In this document: piece by piece, positions 7,831 through 17,932 of the stretch
Position numbering within the stretch: position 1 is the stretch's first letter
How the letters are laid out: every line of letters starts with the position of its first letter
Assembly: GCA_035545275.1 (NCBI GenBank)
Contig: DASZYT010000001.1
Location: 22,652 to 86,651 of the forward strand
Direction of reading: 5' to 3'
Source: DASZYT01 sp035545275
GTDB lineage: Bacteria; Patescibacteriota; Saccharimonadia; Saccharimonadales; UBA4665
Length of the DNA: 64,000 bases
Notes under the pieces: model-generated
What the model was told of the DNA's origin: nothing
Seen by the model: the letters and a program-made list of their open reading frames with translations, nothing else
The model's database searches: none
Translations under genes and position numbers: made by a program

Positions 7831-9267
7831 ATGCAAATTACTACAGCTGTGCCTAACGTGCCGCTCAGGCAGTTCAAGCGGACAAAAATTATTGCAACGG
7901 TCGGGCCGGCCACGCATAGCTATGAGGCCGTATTGGCGCTCATTAAGGGTGGGGCAAATGGGTTACGTCTCAATTTTAGCCACGGCACACACGAAGAGCA
8001 CGCCCAGCGCATCAAGTGGATCCGCCAAGCGAGCAAAGAATATGGCAAGCCGGTAGCTGTCATCCAAGACCTGCAGGGCCCCAAAATTCGCTTAGGTGAT
8101 TTTGACGGCATCGTCAACATTCAAAAGGGCCAGGCGGTAAGCTTTGCCTACCAGGCTGACTACGAGAAAACCGGGCACCTGCCCACACAATACGACTTGA
8201 GTGAAAAGGTCAAACGAGGTGAACGGATATTTTTGTATGACGGCAAAGTGCGTACCACGGTTACGGCTGTGCGTGACGGCATTGTGTATGCGTCGGCCGA
8301 GAATGACGGCATCCTCATCAAGCGTAAAGGCATGAACCTGCCCGACACCGATTTTGGTGGCGACATTATCACTGCAAAGGATCGCAAAGACCTGGTATTT
8401 GGTTCTACGCAGGACGTTGACTATGTTGCGCAAAGTTTCGTACAGACCGCTGAAGATATTGCCAACATGCGCACACTACTGCACAACGCCGGAAGCAGCG
8501 ATGTAAAGATTATTGCTAAAATTGAGACCAACGCTGCCGTTGAAAATATCGAGACTATCGCCCGCGAAGCCGACGCTTTGATGGTAGCCCGGGGAGATCT
8601 GGCGGTAGAAACGCTGGCCGAGAGCGTGCCAATTGTGCAGCGCCAAATCGTAGGCTTGGGTCTAAAATACGCCAAGCCGACTATTATCGCTACGCAAATG
8701 CTAGCCAGTATGACCGATATGCCTGAGCCGACACGCGCTGAAGTCTCCGATATAGCCACGGCAGTCCTCATAGGGGCAGATTGTGTGATGCTCTCTGACG
8801 AAACGGCAAACGGCCATTATCCTATAGAGGCAATTAAGATGATGAAAAAGGTTACGCGTTATACCGAACAGCATTCTCCCTTGAGTGTAACGTTTCACGA
8901 GCTTGAGGACCACAATCGTGAAAAGGCCATTTCTAAGGCTGTCATTAGCCTGGCGGAAAGCATCGATGCCAAGGCCATCGTAGCCGAGACCAAATCAGGG
9001 GCCACGGCTGTACAAATTGCTGCGCGCCGAAGCACCATTCCACTCATAGCCGTTACGAGCGATGTACGTACCGCGCAGCAGCTGGCTATTGTGTATGAAG
9101 TAAAAAGCTATGTGCGACCCGCCGATCATGAAGCGGCCATCAAACTTACCAACTGGTTGCAGGAAAATAAAGTATTAAGCAAAGGTGATGTGGTGGTAAC
9201 GGCGAGCGGGCGCTACCCGGGTGTGGTAGGCACCACTGACACGATAAAAGTCCGTGTGCTAGAATAA
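7831..9267 (+). CDS. pyk: Pyruvate kinase
   Basis: Transfers phosphate from phosphoenolpyruvate to ADP, the last ATP-yielding step of glycolysis. 478 residues, the usual length for the core enzyme with its C-terminal domain. Visible motifs are the N-terminal KIIATVGPATHS, the active-site region IIAKIETNAAVENI containing the catalytic lysine, the Mg-binding MVARGDLAVE, and the regulatory domain near VAETKSGATAVQIAARR. The ATG follows a weak TATACT box. It heads a same-strand run pyk-pgk-tpiA, a logical payoff-phase unit. Confidence 0.96.
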   Translation: MQITTAVPNVPLRQFKRTKIIATVGPATHSYEAVLALIKGGANGLRLNFSHGTHEEHAQRIKWIRQASKEYGKPVAVIQDLQGPKIRLGDFDGIVNIQKGQAVSFAYQADYEKTGHLPTQYDLSEKVKRGERIFLYDGKVRTTVTAVRDGIVYASAENDGILIKRKGMNLPDTDFGGDIITAKDRKDLVFGSTQDVDYVAQSFVQTAEDIANMRTLLHNAGSSDVKIIAKIETNAAVENIETIAREADALMVARGDLAVETLAESVPIVQRQIVGLGLKYAKPTIIATQMLASMTDMPEPTRAEVSDIATAVLIGADCVMLSDETANGHYPIEAIKMMKKVTRYTEQHSPLSVTFHELEDHNREKAISKAVISLAESIDAKAIVAETKSGATAVQIAARRSTIPLIAVTSDVRTAQQLAIVYEVKSYVRPADHEAAIKLTNWLQENKVLSKGDVVVTASGRYPGVVGTTDTIKVRVLE

Positions 9268-9295
9268 AATCAAAGCATAAGCAGGGTGGGAAAAC

Positions 9296-10576
9296 TTGTT
9301 CACGAAGAAAACAATCCGTGATATCGACCTGGAAGGAAAACGAGTTCTGTTGCGGGCCGACTACAATGTGCCGGTCGAAAACGGTAAAATCACCGACGAT
9401 TACCGCATCCAAAAATCGCTTCCGACGGTAAAGTATTTGCTGGAGCACAAGGCCAAACTTATTATCTGCTCTCATCTGGGCCGGCCGGAAGGTCCCAACG
9501 ATGCCGACAGTCTGTTTCCGGTGGCCAAGAAATTGCAGGAGCTAGTGGGCCAAGATGTAGAGTTTGTACCTGATTGCGTCGGTGAACGGGCCGAAAAAGC
9601 AGCCAAAAGCCTTCAGGCTGGTCACGTTATGCTGCTCGAAAACCTGCGCTTTCACCCCGAAGAAGAAAAGAACGACGAGAGCTTTGCCAAGCAACTCGCC
9701 AGCCTGGCAGACGTGTTCGTACAGGACGGTTTCGGCGTCGTACATCGCGCCCACGCCAGCACAGAGGGGGTCACACACTTCTTGCCCAGTGTGGCTGGCT
9801 TTTTGCTCGAGAAAGAAGTTGACACTATTACCGAAGTCATGGAAAACCCGAAGCGGCCGCTCATGGCTGTCATTGGCGGTGCCAAGATTGCCGACAAAAT
9901 AGACATTTTGCACAAGTTTATCGACATCGCCGACTTCGTAGCCATCGGTGGCGCCATGGCCAACACGTTTTTGCTCGCGCAGGGCAACAAGATCGGGACC
10001 AGTTTGGCCGACAAAGACGAAGTGGCCGTCGCGCGCGACGTACTGTCTAAGGCCCACCACAAGGCCACACAGCGCGACTTTATCTTCTATACACCACAGG
10101 ATGTGGTGGTGGCACACAAAATGGACAAAACTGCTCCAACCCGCATCGTGGACCTCAGTGCGCACGTGGTAGCAGAAATTGAAAATTACCCCAAACGGCC
10201 ACCACACACGGCCAGCGTGGTGGGTGAGCACGAGATGATACTCGACATCGGCCCCTTCAGCGCCTCGTTCATTGCCGGCCTTATGCAAGCGGCCAGCACG
10301 GTGGTATGGAACGGTGCAGTGGGCGTGACGGAAGTCCCGAGCCTGCAAGGGCCCATCGGCCCATTCGCACACGGCACCGACATTGTTATGGAATCTATCC
10401 TGGGCCAATTTGGTCACAAACCGTTTAGCCTGGTGGGTGGTGGCGACACCGTGGGGTACATTGAAAACCGCAAGATGGTAGACCATTTTGACCATGTCTC
10501 CACAGGGGGCGGCGCGTCACTAGAATTGATGGCCGGGCGCACATTGCCAGGCGTCGAAGCGTTACAAGATAAATGA
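9296..10576 (+). CDS. pgk: Phosphoglycerate kinase
   Basis: Interconverts 1,3-bisphosphoglycerate plus ADP and 3-phosphoglycerate plus ATP. 426 residues, somewhat longer than the common 390-400. Motifs are RADYNVPV (substrate-binding Asp/Asn), ICSHLGRPEG, LENLRFHPEE, the hinge and nucleotide-binding AVIGGAKIADKI, and the C-terminal GGGDTVGYIE. Initiation is from a TTG codon preceded by AGGGTGGG. It lies 28 bases after pyk and 22 before tpiA, so co-transcription is likely. Confidence 0.96.
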   Translation: MFTKKTIRDIDLEGKRVLLRADYNVPVENGKITDDYRIQKSLPTVKYLLEHKAKLIICSHLGRPEGPNDADSLFPVAKKLQELVGQDVEFVPDCVGERAEKAAKSLQAGHVMLLENLRFHPEEEKNDESFAKQLASLADVFVQDGFGVVHRAHASTEGVTHFLPSVAGFLLEKEVDTITEVMENPKRPLMAVIGGAKIADKIDILHKFIDIADFVAIGGAMANTFLLAQGNKIGTSLADKDEVAVARDVLSKAHHKATQRDFIFYTPQDVVVAHKMDKTAPTRIVDLSAHVVAEIENYPKRPPHTASVVGEHEMILDIGPFSASFIAGLMQAASTVVWNGAVGVTEVPSLQGPIGPFAHGTDIVMESILGQFGHKPFSLVGGGDTVGYIENRKMVDHFDHVSTGGGASLELMAGRTLPGVEALQDK

Positions 10577-10598
10577 TGTACAATAAACCATAAGAAAT

Positions 10599-11384
10599 AT
10601 GCGCAAAATAATGATAGCCGGTAACTGGAAAATGAACCTCACCACGCACGAGGCAAGTTTGCTGGTACATCGGCTAAACCAACACATCCCGGCGCATCGT
10701 AATATCGAGGTGGTGCTGGCTCCGACCGTGTTGACCTTGCAGCCGCTCAGCCACGAGGTGGACCGGCATAAGTTTCGCTTGAGCGCGCAAAATGCCTACC
10801 ACAAAGACGAGGGGGCATTTACGGGCGAGGTGTCGTTTGCGATGCTGCGCGACCTGGTGCATTACTGCATCATCGGGCACAGCGAGCGGCGTATCTACTT
10901 CGGTGAAGACCTTGAGACCGTCCGTGACAAAGTCGCTGCCGCCGTACGCAATGGCATTACACCCATTTTGTGCATCGGCGAAACCAAAGAAGAGCGTAGT
11001 GCCGGCGAAACCAAGCAGGTTTTGCACGATCAGCTCACGACGGCGCTTGCCAACGTTACCTCTGAAGATATCTCCGACATGGTCGTAGCCTACGAACCGG
11101 TGTGGGCTATCAGCACATTTGGCGGAGAGTACGCCAAGCCTGATGACATGCAGCACGTCATCGATTTTATCCGCCTGCAGATCCATGAACTCTACGGGCA
11201 GCGCGCCGCAGAAGAGGTGCGGGTACTGTATGGCGGCAGCGTCAACAAAGACACGGTGGGCGGCTATTTGGAAGTAAAAGGATGTGACGGTGCACTTGTT
11301 GGTGCAGCGAGCCTCAATTATGAGCAGTTTGCCGGTATCGTAGAAGTAGCCGACCACGTCCAGCACGCCCGGAAGGAAGACTGA
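10599..11384 (+). CDS. tpiA: Triose-phosphate isomerase
   Basis: Interconverts dihydroxyacetone phosphate and glyceraldehyde 3-phosphate. 261 residues, normal length. The catalytic set is visible: N and K in AGNWKMN, His in IIGHSERR, Glu in VAYEPVWAI, and the phosphate-binding loop VLYGGSVN. A TACAAT box lies at 10579-10584, between the pgk stop and this start, so it may have its own promoter as well as read-through. Its stop overlaps the next start by one base. Confidence 0.96.
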   Translation: MRKIMIAGNWKMNLTTHEASLLVHRLNQHIPAHRNIEVVLAPTVLTLQPLSHEVDRHKFRLSAQNAYHKDEGAFTGEVSFAMLRDLVHYCIIGHSERRIYFGEDLETVRDKVAAAVRNGITPILCIGETKEERSAGETKQVLHDQLTTALANVTSEDISDMVVAYEPVWAISTFGGEYAKPDDMQHVIDFIRLQIHELYGQRAAEEVRVLYGGSVNKDTVGGYLEVKGCDGALVGAASLNYEQFAGIVEVADHVQHARKED

Positions 11385-12166
11385 TGGCCAAATCAACCTC
11401 AGACTCTGTCGCAAAACCAGACACCACCAAAAAGGTGTTTGATATTTCCCACCCCGGCAAGACCACGCCCAGCGCCACTTCGCGTCCGGTCATCGTTACA
11501 AACCGGCCCATCATGAAGGATCCTATGATGTCGGAGGGGAGCGCACCCACTGACTCCTCTGAAGCCCCCAAAGAAGAGCAGGCACTCTCGCACACTGCCA
11601 GCAAGATAAAGATTACTCCGCTTAGTGTAGCCGACAGTAATGATAAGCCCACCGAAGAGCCACCAAAGGAGCCTGCGGACACTGCGGCGACATCTAAAGA
11701 CGAGCCCGCACCAGTCGATGAGACACCTACGTCTGAAGAGGTGGGTGCTACGCCCGATGAGCCTGAGGCGGCAGAGACTACCGACGATGCTGACTCAGTG
11801 AAACAAGCAGATGAAGCACCGGCCGAAGCACCCGAAGCTGCTTCTACCGAAGCGGCCACACAGCCAGCCCCAGACGACACTCCAGCCAAAGGTGAAGATC
11901 CCGCCAAACAAGCGCTCGATACCGAGGCAGCTGAAGCCGAGGCCAAGAAGCAGGCCGACCGCCAAGCTGAACTGGAAAAAGTCATCGACAGCCAAAAATA
12001 TGCCTTGCCAATCAACACCGTCAAAAAACGTCGCATAACCCGCACCTTGCTGGTGAGTATCCTTGTGATTGTGGTGCTAGGTGTGGCCTCGGCCGATCTG
12101 GCCATGGATGCCGGTGTGTTGCACGTCAACGGCGTAAAGCCAGTTACCCACTTCTTTAAGAAATAA
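11384..12166 (+). CDS. Disordered acidic protein with C-terminal membrane helix
   Basis: 260 residues. About residues 1-190 are a low-complexity Ala/Glu/Pro/Thr/Asp-rich stretch predicted to be disordered. A charged helical piece (about 190-215) follows, then a basic KKRR cluster and one membrane helix (about residues 222-242), ending in a short basic tail. It starts within the tpiA stop (TGATG), so it is translationally coupled to it. No domain is recognised; a tail-anchored protein with a long cytoplasmic tether is the simplest reading. Its long antisense frame is a composition artefact. Confidence 0.7.
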   Translation: MAKSTSDSVAKPDTTKKVFDISHPGKTTPSATSRPVIVTNRPIMKDPMMSEGSAPTDSSEAPKEEQALSHTASKIKITPLSVADSNDKPTEEPPKEPADTAATSKDEPAPVDETPTSEEVGATPDEPEAAETTDDADSVKQADEAPAEAPEAASTEAATQPAPDDTPAKGEDPAKQALDTEAAEAEAKKQADRQAELEKVIDSQKYALPINTVKKRRITRTLLVSILVIVVLGVASADLAMDAGVLHVNGVKPVTHFFKK

Positions 12167-12198
12167 AATTTACACCACCTAACTCACCCTGCCTTTGT

Positions 12199-12210
12199 TA
12201 AAATAGATAG

Positions 12211-12211
<1 letters not shown>
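12199..12211 (+). promoter_or_regulatory. -10 box placing the helicase start at the transcript 5' end
   Basis: TAAAAT at 12199-12204 and GTG start codon at 12211, a gap of six bases. The expected transcription start coincides with the start codon, so the mRNA should be leaderless. No Shine-Dalgarno sequence is present. Confidence 0.6.
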
Positions 12212-14391
<2,180 letters not shown>

Positions 14392-14400
14392 TATAATACG

Positions 14401-14440
14401 AAAAGAGCAGCCGGAGCAGCCGAATTTATTTCGGCTCACC
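14401..14440 (+). repeat. Dispersed stem-loop repeat, copy A
   Basis: Starts AAAAGAGCAGCCGGAGCA and includes the hairpin GCCGAA-TTTA-TTCGGC. Related copies are at about 38120-38157, at 40453-40470 (reverse strand) and near 54071-54135. Confidence 0.55.
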
Positions 14441-14483
14441 GCGCGATGAGAAAAACCGCTAGGTTTGTCTCATGGTGTTCTAT

Positions 14484-14531
14484 GGTAAGGGCACCCGTAA
14501 GCTCAACGTCTCCTTCGCTCCCCTCGAGAAA
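14484..14531 (+). repeat. 48-bp direct repeat, copy 2 (non-coding)
   Basis: Exact duplicate of the helicase 3' end at 14335-14382. It lies upstream of the next gene and is probably a recombination scar. Confidence 0.9.
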
Positions 14532-14617
14532 CGGTAATCAGGCGTAGCCGGCATAGTTTGGTACAATAGTATGAGGCGCCAAAGAAGTGGGGTAACATCC
14601 TGCTTGGCGAATGACAT

Positions 14618-15883
14618 ATGAAATTTCGGGTGAAGAAGCGATATCAGGCGGCCCAGCGCAAGCACATCCGGCGGTTCAAAATGTGGAGCCGTCATCCGTT
14701 TGCGGTCCCTTTCGTTCTTTTTCTTGCTCTTATTGTGCTGGGCGCAATCACGTTCAAGATATTGGCCGTCAGCGAGCCGCCGCAGCGTGACGCCAAAGTA
14801 GTTATCATCTCGCACGACCACGTGCAGCAGACGGTGCCCAGCATCGAGCCTACCGTAGGGGCGCTGCTTAGCAAACTTAAAATTACTCTCAACGAAGGCG
14901 ATGTGGTGGAGCCAGCGCTTGATACGCCCATTGTCCAGGATGATTTCCGTATCAACATCTACCGTGCGGTGCCGGTAGAAATTACCGACGGTGTTCATCG
15001 GACGTACACCTTTAGCGCCGACACCACGGGGCGCAGCATCGCCGCTCAGGCAAATGTCACGGTAAACCCCGAAGACAACGTAGCAATCGTACCGGCCCAA
15101 AACTTTGTTACCGACATGGCTATTGGCCAGCGTGTAGTTATTGACCACGCGTTGCCAGTTACCCTCAATCTGTATGGTGATCGCATAGCCACCCGCACCC
15201 ATGCCAAAACCGTGGGGCAGCTTTTGAGCGATAAAAATGTACAGCTAAAGTCGGGCGACAATGTAGTGCCCTCGGCCGATACGACAGTGACGGCTGGCAT
15301 GCAGGTCTATGTTATCCGCAAGGGGGTCAAAGTGGTGACCCAGACCGTGGCCATCCCTATGCCGGTAGACACCATTCAAGATTCAAGTCTGGCCTATGGC
15401 ACCTCTGCCGTTCGGCAGCACGGCTCAAACGGTAAAAAAGTGGTAACGTACCAAATCCATACCGAAAACGGTCATGAGGTCAGCCGCACTGAACTTCAGT
15501 CGGTTATCACGGTACAGCCGGTTACCCAAATCGTGGTGGTTGGTACCAACCTCAGCGGTATCAAGGGCGACATGGCGCTGGCAGGCATTCAGCCGTCAGA
15601 CTATCAATACGCCGATTACATCATTAGCCACGAGTCCGGCTGGTGTCCCACCAAGTGGCAGGGCGAATATGGCAGCTGCCCGGCTTATCACGGCGCACCG
15701 ACCGCTTCGTACATTGGCTACGGTCTTTGCCAGGCTACACCAGGCTACAAAATGGAAAGTGCTGGTTCAGACTGGGCTACCAACCCCATTACGCAACTTC
15801 GGTGGTGCAGTGGCTACGCTACGGCTCGGTACGGCACGTGGTATTATGCATACCTGCACTGGCTTAATTACCACAACTGGTAG
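14618..15883 (+). CDS. RpfB-like muralytic protein (DUF348-DUF348-G5-transglycosylase)
   Basis: 421 residues, predicted membrane-anchored and extracellular. A basic N-terminus and one membrane helix (about residues 27-50) are followed by two DUF348-type modules (about 55-230), a G5 module (about 255-312, with VTYQIHTENG) and a C-terminal lysozyme/transglycosylase-like domain (about 325-421). The glutamate in IISHESGW is the likely catalytic acid, and several cysteines and aromatics surround it. The order matches actinobacterial resuscitation-promoting factor RpfB. It should cut host or own peptidoglycan. A TACAAT box lies 50 bases upstream of the ATG. Confidence 0.82.
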   Translation: MKFRVKKRYQAAQRKHIRRFKMWSRHPFAVPFVLFLALIVLGAITFKILAVSEPPQRDAKVVIISHDHVQQTVPSIEPTVGALLSKLKITLNEGDVVEPALDTPIVQDDFRINIYRAVPVEITDGVHRTYTFSADTTGRSIAAQANVTVNPEDNVAIVPAQNFVTDMAIGQRVVIDHALPVTLNLYGDRIATRTHAKTVGQLLSDKNVQLKSGDNVVPSADTTVTAGMQVYVIRKGVKVVTQTVAIPMPVDTIQDSSLAYGTSAVRQHGSNGKKVVTYQIHTENGHEVSRTELQSVITVQPVTQIVVVGTNLSGIKGDMALAGIQPSDYQYADYIISHESGWCPTKWQGEYGSCPAYHGAPTASYIGYGLCQATPGYKMESAGSDWATNPITQLRWCSGYATARYGTWYYAYLHWLNYHNW

Positions 15884-15887
15884 CCGA

Positions 15888-16676
15888 ATGGAACAAAAAT
15901 TGCCATATGCAAAAAAATCGCTCGGGCAGCACTGGCTGCACGACGAGTTGAGCCTGGAGGCCATGTGCTTAGCGGCCGACGTAGGGCTAACAGATACGGT
16001 ACTCGAGGTTGGGCCGGGCCTCGGTACGCTCACCGAGCTGCTGGTGCAGCGAGCCCAGCAGGTCGTAGCAGTAGAATTCGACGAAGCGTTGGCCCGTGAG
16101 TTGCCAGCGCGGGTGCGGGCGGCCAATCTCCACATCGAATCGTCCGATATCCTGTCGTTTGACCTCACCAACATGCCGCCCGGCTACAAAGTGGTGGCCA
16201 ACATCCCGTATTATCTCACCAGCAATCTTATCCGCGTGTTGTCCGAAACGCCCAATCCTCCTAGTATTGCGGTGCTCTTGGTGCAAAAAGAAGTAGCCCA
16301 GCGCGTGGCAGCCAAAGCGGGTGATATGTCAACGCTCAGTGTCACCGCGCAGTACTATTGGCAGGTTAGCCTGGCCGACGAAGTGCCGGCCGAGCTGTTT
16401 ACGCCGCCGCCAAAGGTTGATTCGCAGATATTGGTGCTCAAGCGTCACCCGCAACCGCTGTTTCCGAACGTCGATACTAAAGTATTTTTCAAGCTGGTAA
16501 AGGCGGGGTTTGGCGAGCGCCGCAAAAAGCTGCGCAGCTCTTTGAGTGGCGGGTTGCACATAGCAAAAGGGCAAGCTGAGCAACTGCTGGCCGCCGCCAG
16601 CATCGACCCAAACTTGCGTGCCCAGGCACTCTCGCTCGAGCAGTGGCACCAGCTCTATGTGGCGTATAGCGCATAA
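15888..16676 (+). CDS. rsmA: 16S rRNA dimethyladenosine transferase
   Basis: Dimethylates the two adjacent adenines of the 3'-terminal 16S rRNA hairpin using S-adenosylmethionine. 262 residues, the usual length. The start MEQKLPYAKKSLGQHWL carries the family hallmark K-x-LGQ near residue 12; motif I is LEVGPGLGTL and the catalytic motif is NIPYYL. The ATG lies four bases after the RpfB-like stop; the longer upstream frame overlaps that gene and is rejected. Confidence 0.95.
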   Translation: MEQKLPYAKKSLGQHWLHDELSLEAMCLAADVGLTDTVLEVGPGLGTLTELLVQRAQQVVAVEFDEALARELPARVRAANLHIESSDILSFDLTNMPPGYKVVANIPYYLTSNLIRVLSETPNPPSIAVLLVQKEVAQRVAAKAGDMSTLSVTAQYYWQVSLADEVPAELFTPPPKVDSQILVLKRHPQPLFPNVDTKVFFKLVKAGFGERRKKLRSSLSGGLHIAKGQAEQLLAAASIDPNLRAQALSLEQWHQLYVAYSA

Positions 16677-16696
16677 AGGAGATGCAGGTCAATGTT

Positions 16697-16740
16697 AAAT
16701 CCGAGTTAACTCGGATTTAAAGCGGAGTTAACTCCGCTTT
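16697..16740. promoter_or_regulatory. Two abutting perfect 22-bp palindromes
   Basis: 16697-16718 is AAATCCGAG-TTAACTCGGATTT and 16719-16740 is AAAGCGGAG-TTAACTCCGCTTT. Each is perfectly self-complementary, both share the core GAGTTAACTC, and they touch without a gap. They lie 20 bases after rsmA and about 190 before the marR start. They could be tandem operator sites or back-to-back terminator hairpins. Confidence 0.7.
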
Positions 16741-16883
16741 CCGCATCGGCTGCGTGTAGTAAAACCCAGACGCCAGGCGGCAAATCATACCCCACTTCTC
16801 TGCCGGTTTGCAACAATCAGTGCCACGTGGCGTGGAAGTTTCGTGGGCGCTAAGCGACGCCACGTGAATTATCGCACACATAC

Positions 16884-16911
16884 TTGACTTGTTAAGCGTT
16901 AGCGCCATACT
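16884..16911 (+). promoter_or_regulatory. Promoter of the MarR gene
   Basis: TTGACT at 16884-16889, a 16-base spacer and CATACT at 16906-16911. The leader would be about 14 bases. Two CACGTG palindromes near 16831 and 16862 lie just upstream and might be operator sites. Confidence 0.5.
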
Positions 16912-16931
16912 GGGAAGCAGGTAAGCAAGCC

Positions 16932-17342
16932 ATGACTAGCGCTGATTCTATTAGTACTACCATCCACCATCTCTCTGCCCGTCTGAGCCGCGAAGCCGAC
17001 CAGATTCTGCAGGAGCAACTTGGTCTCACCTTTTCCCAGTACAAAATCATGCAAACTATCCAGGACAGCCCGCGCGTGCAGCAGCGGGCATTGGCGCTTT
17101 CGCTTGGCCAAACCGAGGCCAGCATTAGCCGCCAGGTAAAGCTATTGCTCGACAAGCAGCTCATCGTCATGCGTGTCAACCCGCACAACCGCCGCCAGCA
17201 CCTTACCCAGCTGACGGTGCGCGGTGAGCGCATCCTGGGCGCTGCCCACACGGCCGTGTCCCGTTACTATGCCCACGTGCTGGGTCAGCTTAGCGATAAA
17301 CAACAGTCACAACTTAGTCTGCTCCTCGGTACTATACAGTAA
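16932..17342 (+). CDS. MarR-family transcriptional regulator
   Basis: 136 residues, usual MarR size. An N-terminal dimerisation helix is followed by a winged helix-turn-helix with recognition region QTEASISRQVKLLLDKQLI (about residues 62-80) and wing residues NPHNRRQHLTQLT. The ligand and targets are unknown. It is transcribed alone, with palindromes upstream that would suit autoregulation, and sits directly before tmRNA. Confidence 0.88.
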   Translation: MTSADSISTTIHHLSARLSREADQILQEQLGLTFSQYKIMQTIQDSPRVQQRALALSLGQTEASISRQVKLLLDKQLIVMRVNPHNRRQHLTQLTVRGERILGAAHTAVSRYYAHVLGQLSDKQQSQLSLLLGTIQ

Positions 17343-17371
17343 AATTGTGGCCAAAACGCTCATACTTATGG

Positions 17372-17377
17372 TATAAT
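17372..17377 (+). promoter_or_regulatory. Extended -10 promoter of tmRNA
   Basis: TGGTATAAT: a perfect TATAAT with an extended TG one base before it, 28 bases ahead of the mature tmRNA 5' end. Confidence 0.65.
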
Positions 17378-17405
17378 ATACAAAGCATCAGAGAGATGCA
17401 GACGA

Positions 17406-17805
17406 GGGGCTGAATTTTAAGCTCGACGTTGTACATTATCGGTTAGATCAGCAGGTCGCTTACTCAGCGTCATAGGGTAAACTCAATAACTGCAAAAGTT
17501 ACTGATCGTGCAGCCACAGTTGCCTCGCTCGTTAAGAGCTGGGGCGCCAACTGGGCTCCACAAACTGTTCTGGCTTAAATAACCAGATCAACGCTCAGAG
17601 TGACACCTGATAGTTCGAAAGCGTTTCATATCATCAGGTTGCCCAAGTACCGCTATCCGTAGTGCTTGTTAAGACCAGGATTGCTGCATAGGAATGTTTG
17701 TCCGCTTCGATACCCTGTGCCTAAGATTTTAAAACGGACTATACCTGTAGACGACTAACCAAGATAATACGACGGACGTGGGGGCAGTACCCACCAGCTC
17801 CACCA
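17406..17805 (+). ncRNA. ssrA: Transfer-messenger RNA
   Basis: The trans-translation RNA that rescues stalled ribosomes. The 5' GGGGCTG at 17406-17412 pairs with CAGCTCC at 17795-17801, followed by encoded ACCA; the 5' part continues as a tRNA-like domain (GCTCGACG). The tag frame most likely runs from 17492 to the TAA at 17576, giving a long peptide of about 28 residues ending APQTVLA. The resume codon is inferred, not certain. The T-arm (GTGGG/CCCAC) encloses GGCAGTA in place of the usual TTCRANT-type loop, which is odd. A terminator follows. Confidence 0.88.
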
Positions 17806-17812
17806 AAATAAG

Positions 17813-17838
17813 AACTTCATCTCACGATGGAGTTTTTA
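17813..17838 (+). terminator. Terminator of tmRNA
   Basis: AACTTCATC, loop TCAC, GATGGAGTT, then TTTATTT. Confidence 0.75.
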
Positions 17839-17932
17839 TTTGGTTTGAGTTTTCAGTGATGACGGTCACATTACCATAAGCAGTTTAGTGATAAATTATA
17901 CAGTAGTAACCGTAAACACCGTAACTCTCTTC

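Noticed and set aside
9542..10495. Long antisense frame inside pgk (and similar ones in tpiA and the acidic-protein gene)
   Set aside because: Codon structure on the sense strand explains them; the products are low-complexity or lack any domain, ribosome site or promoter.
14571..14621. A 16-codon upstream frame whose stop overlaps the RpfB-like start
   Set aside because: Its ATG lies only three bases after the TACAAT box, so by the spacing rule seen elsewhere it would not be on the transcript.
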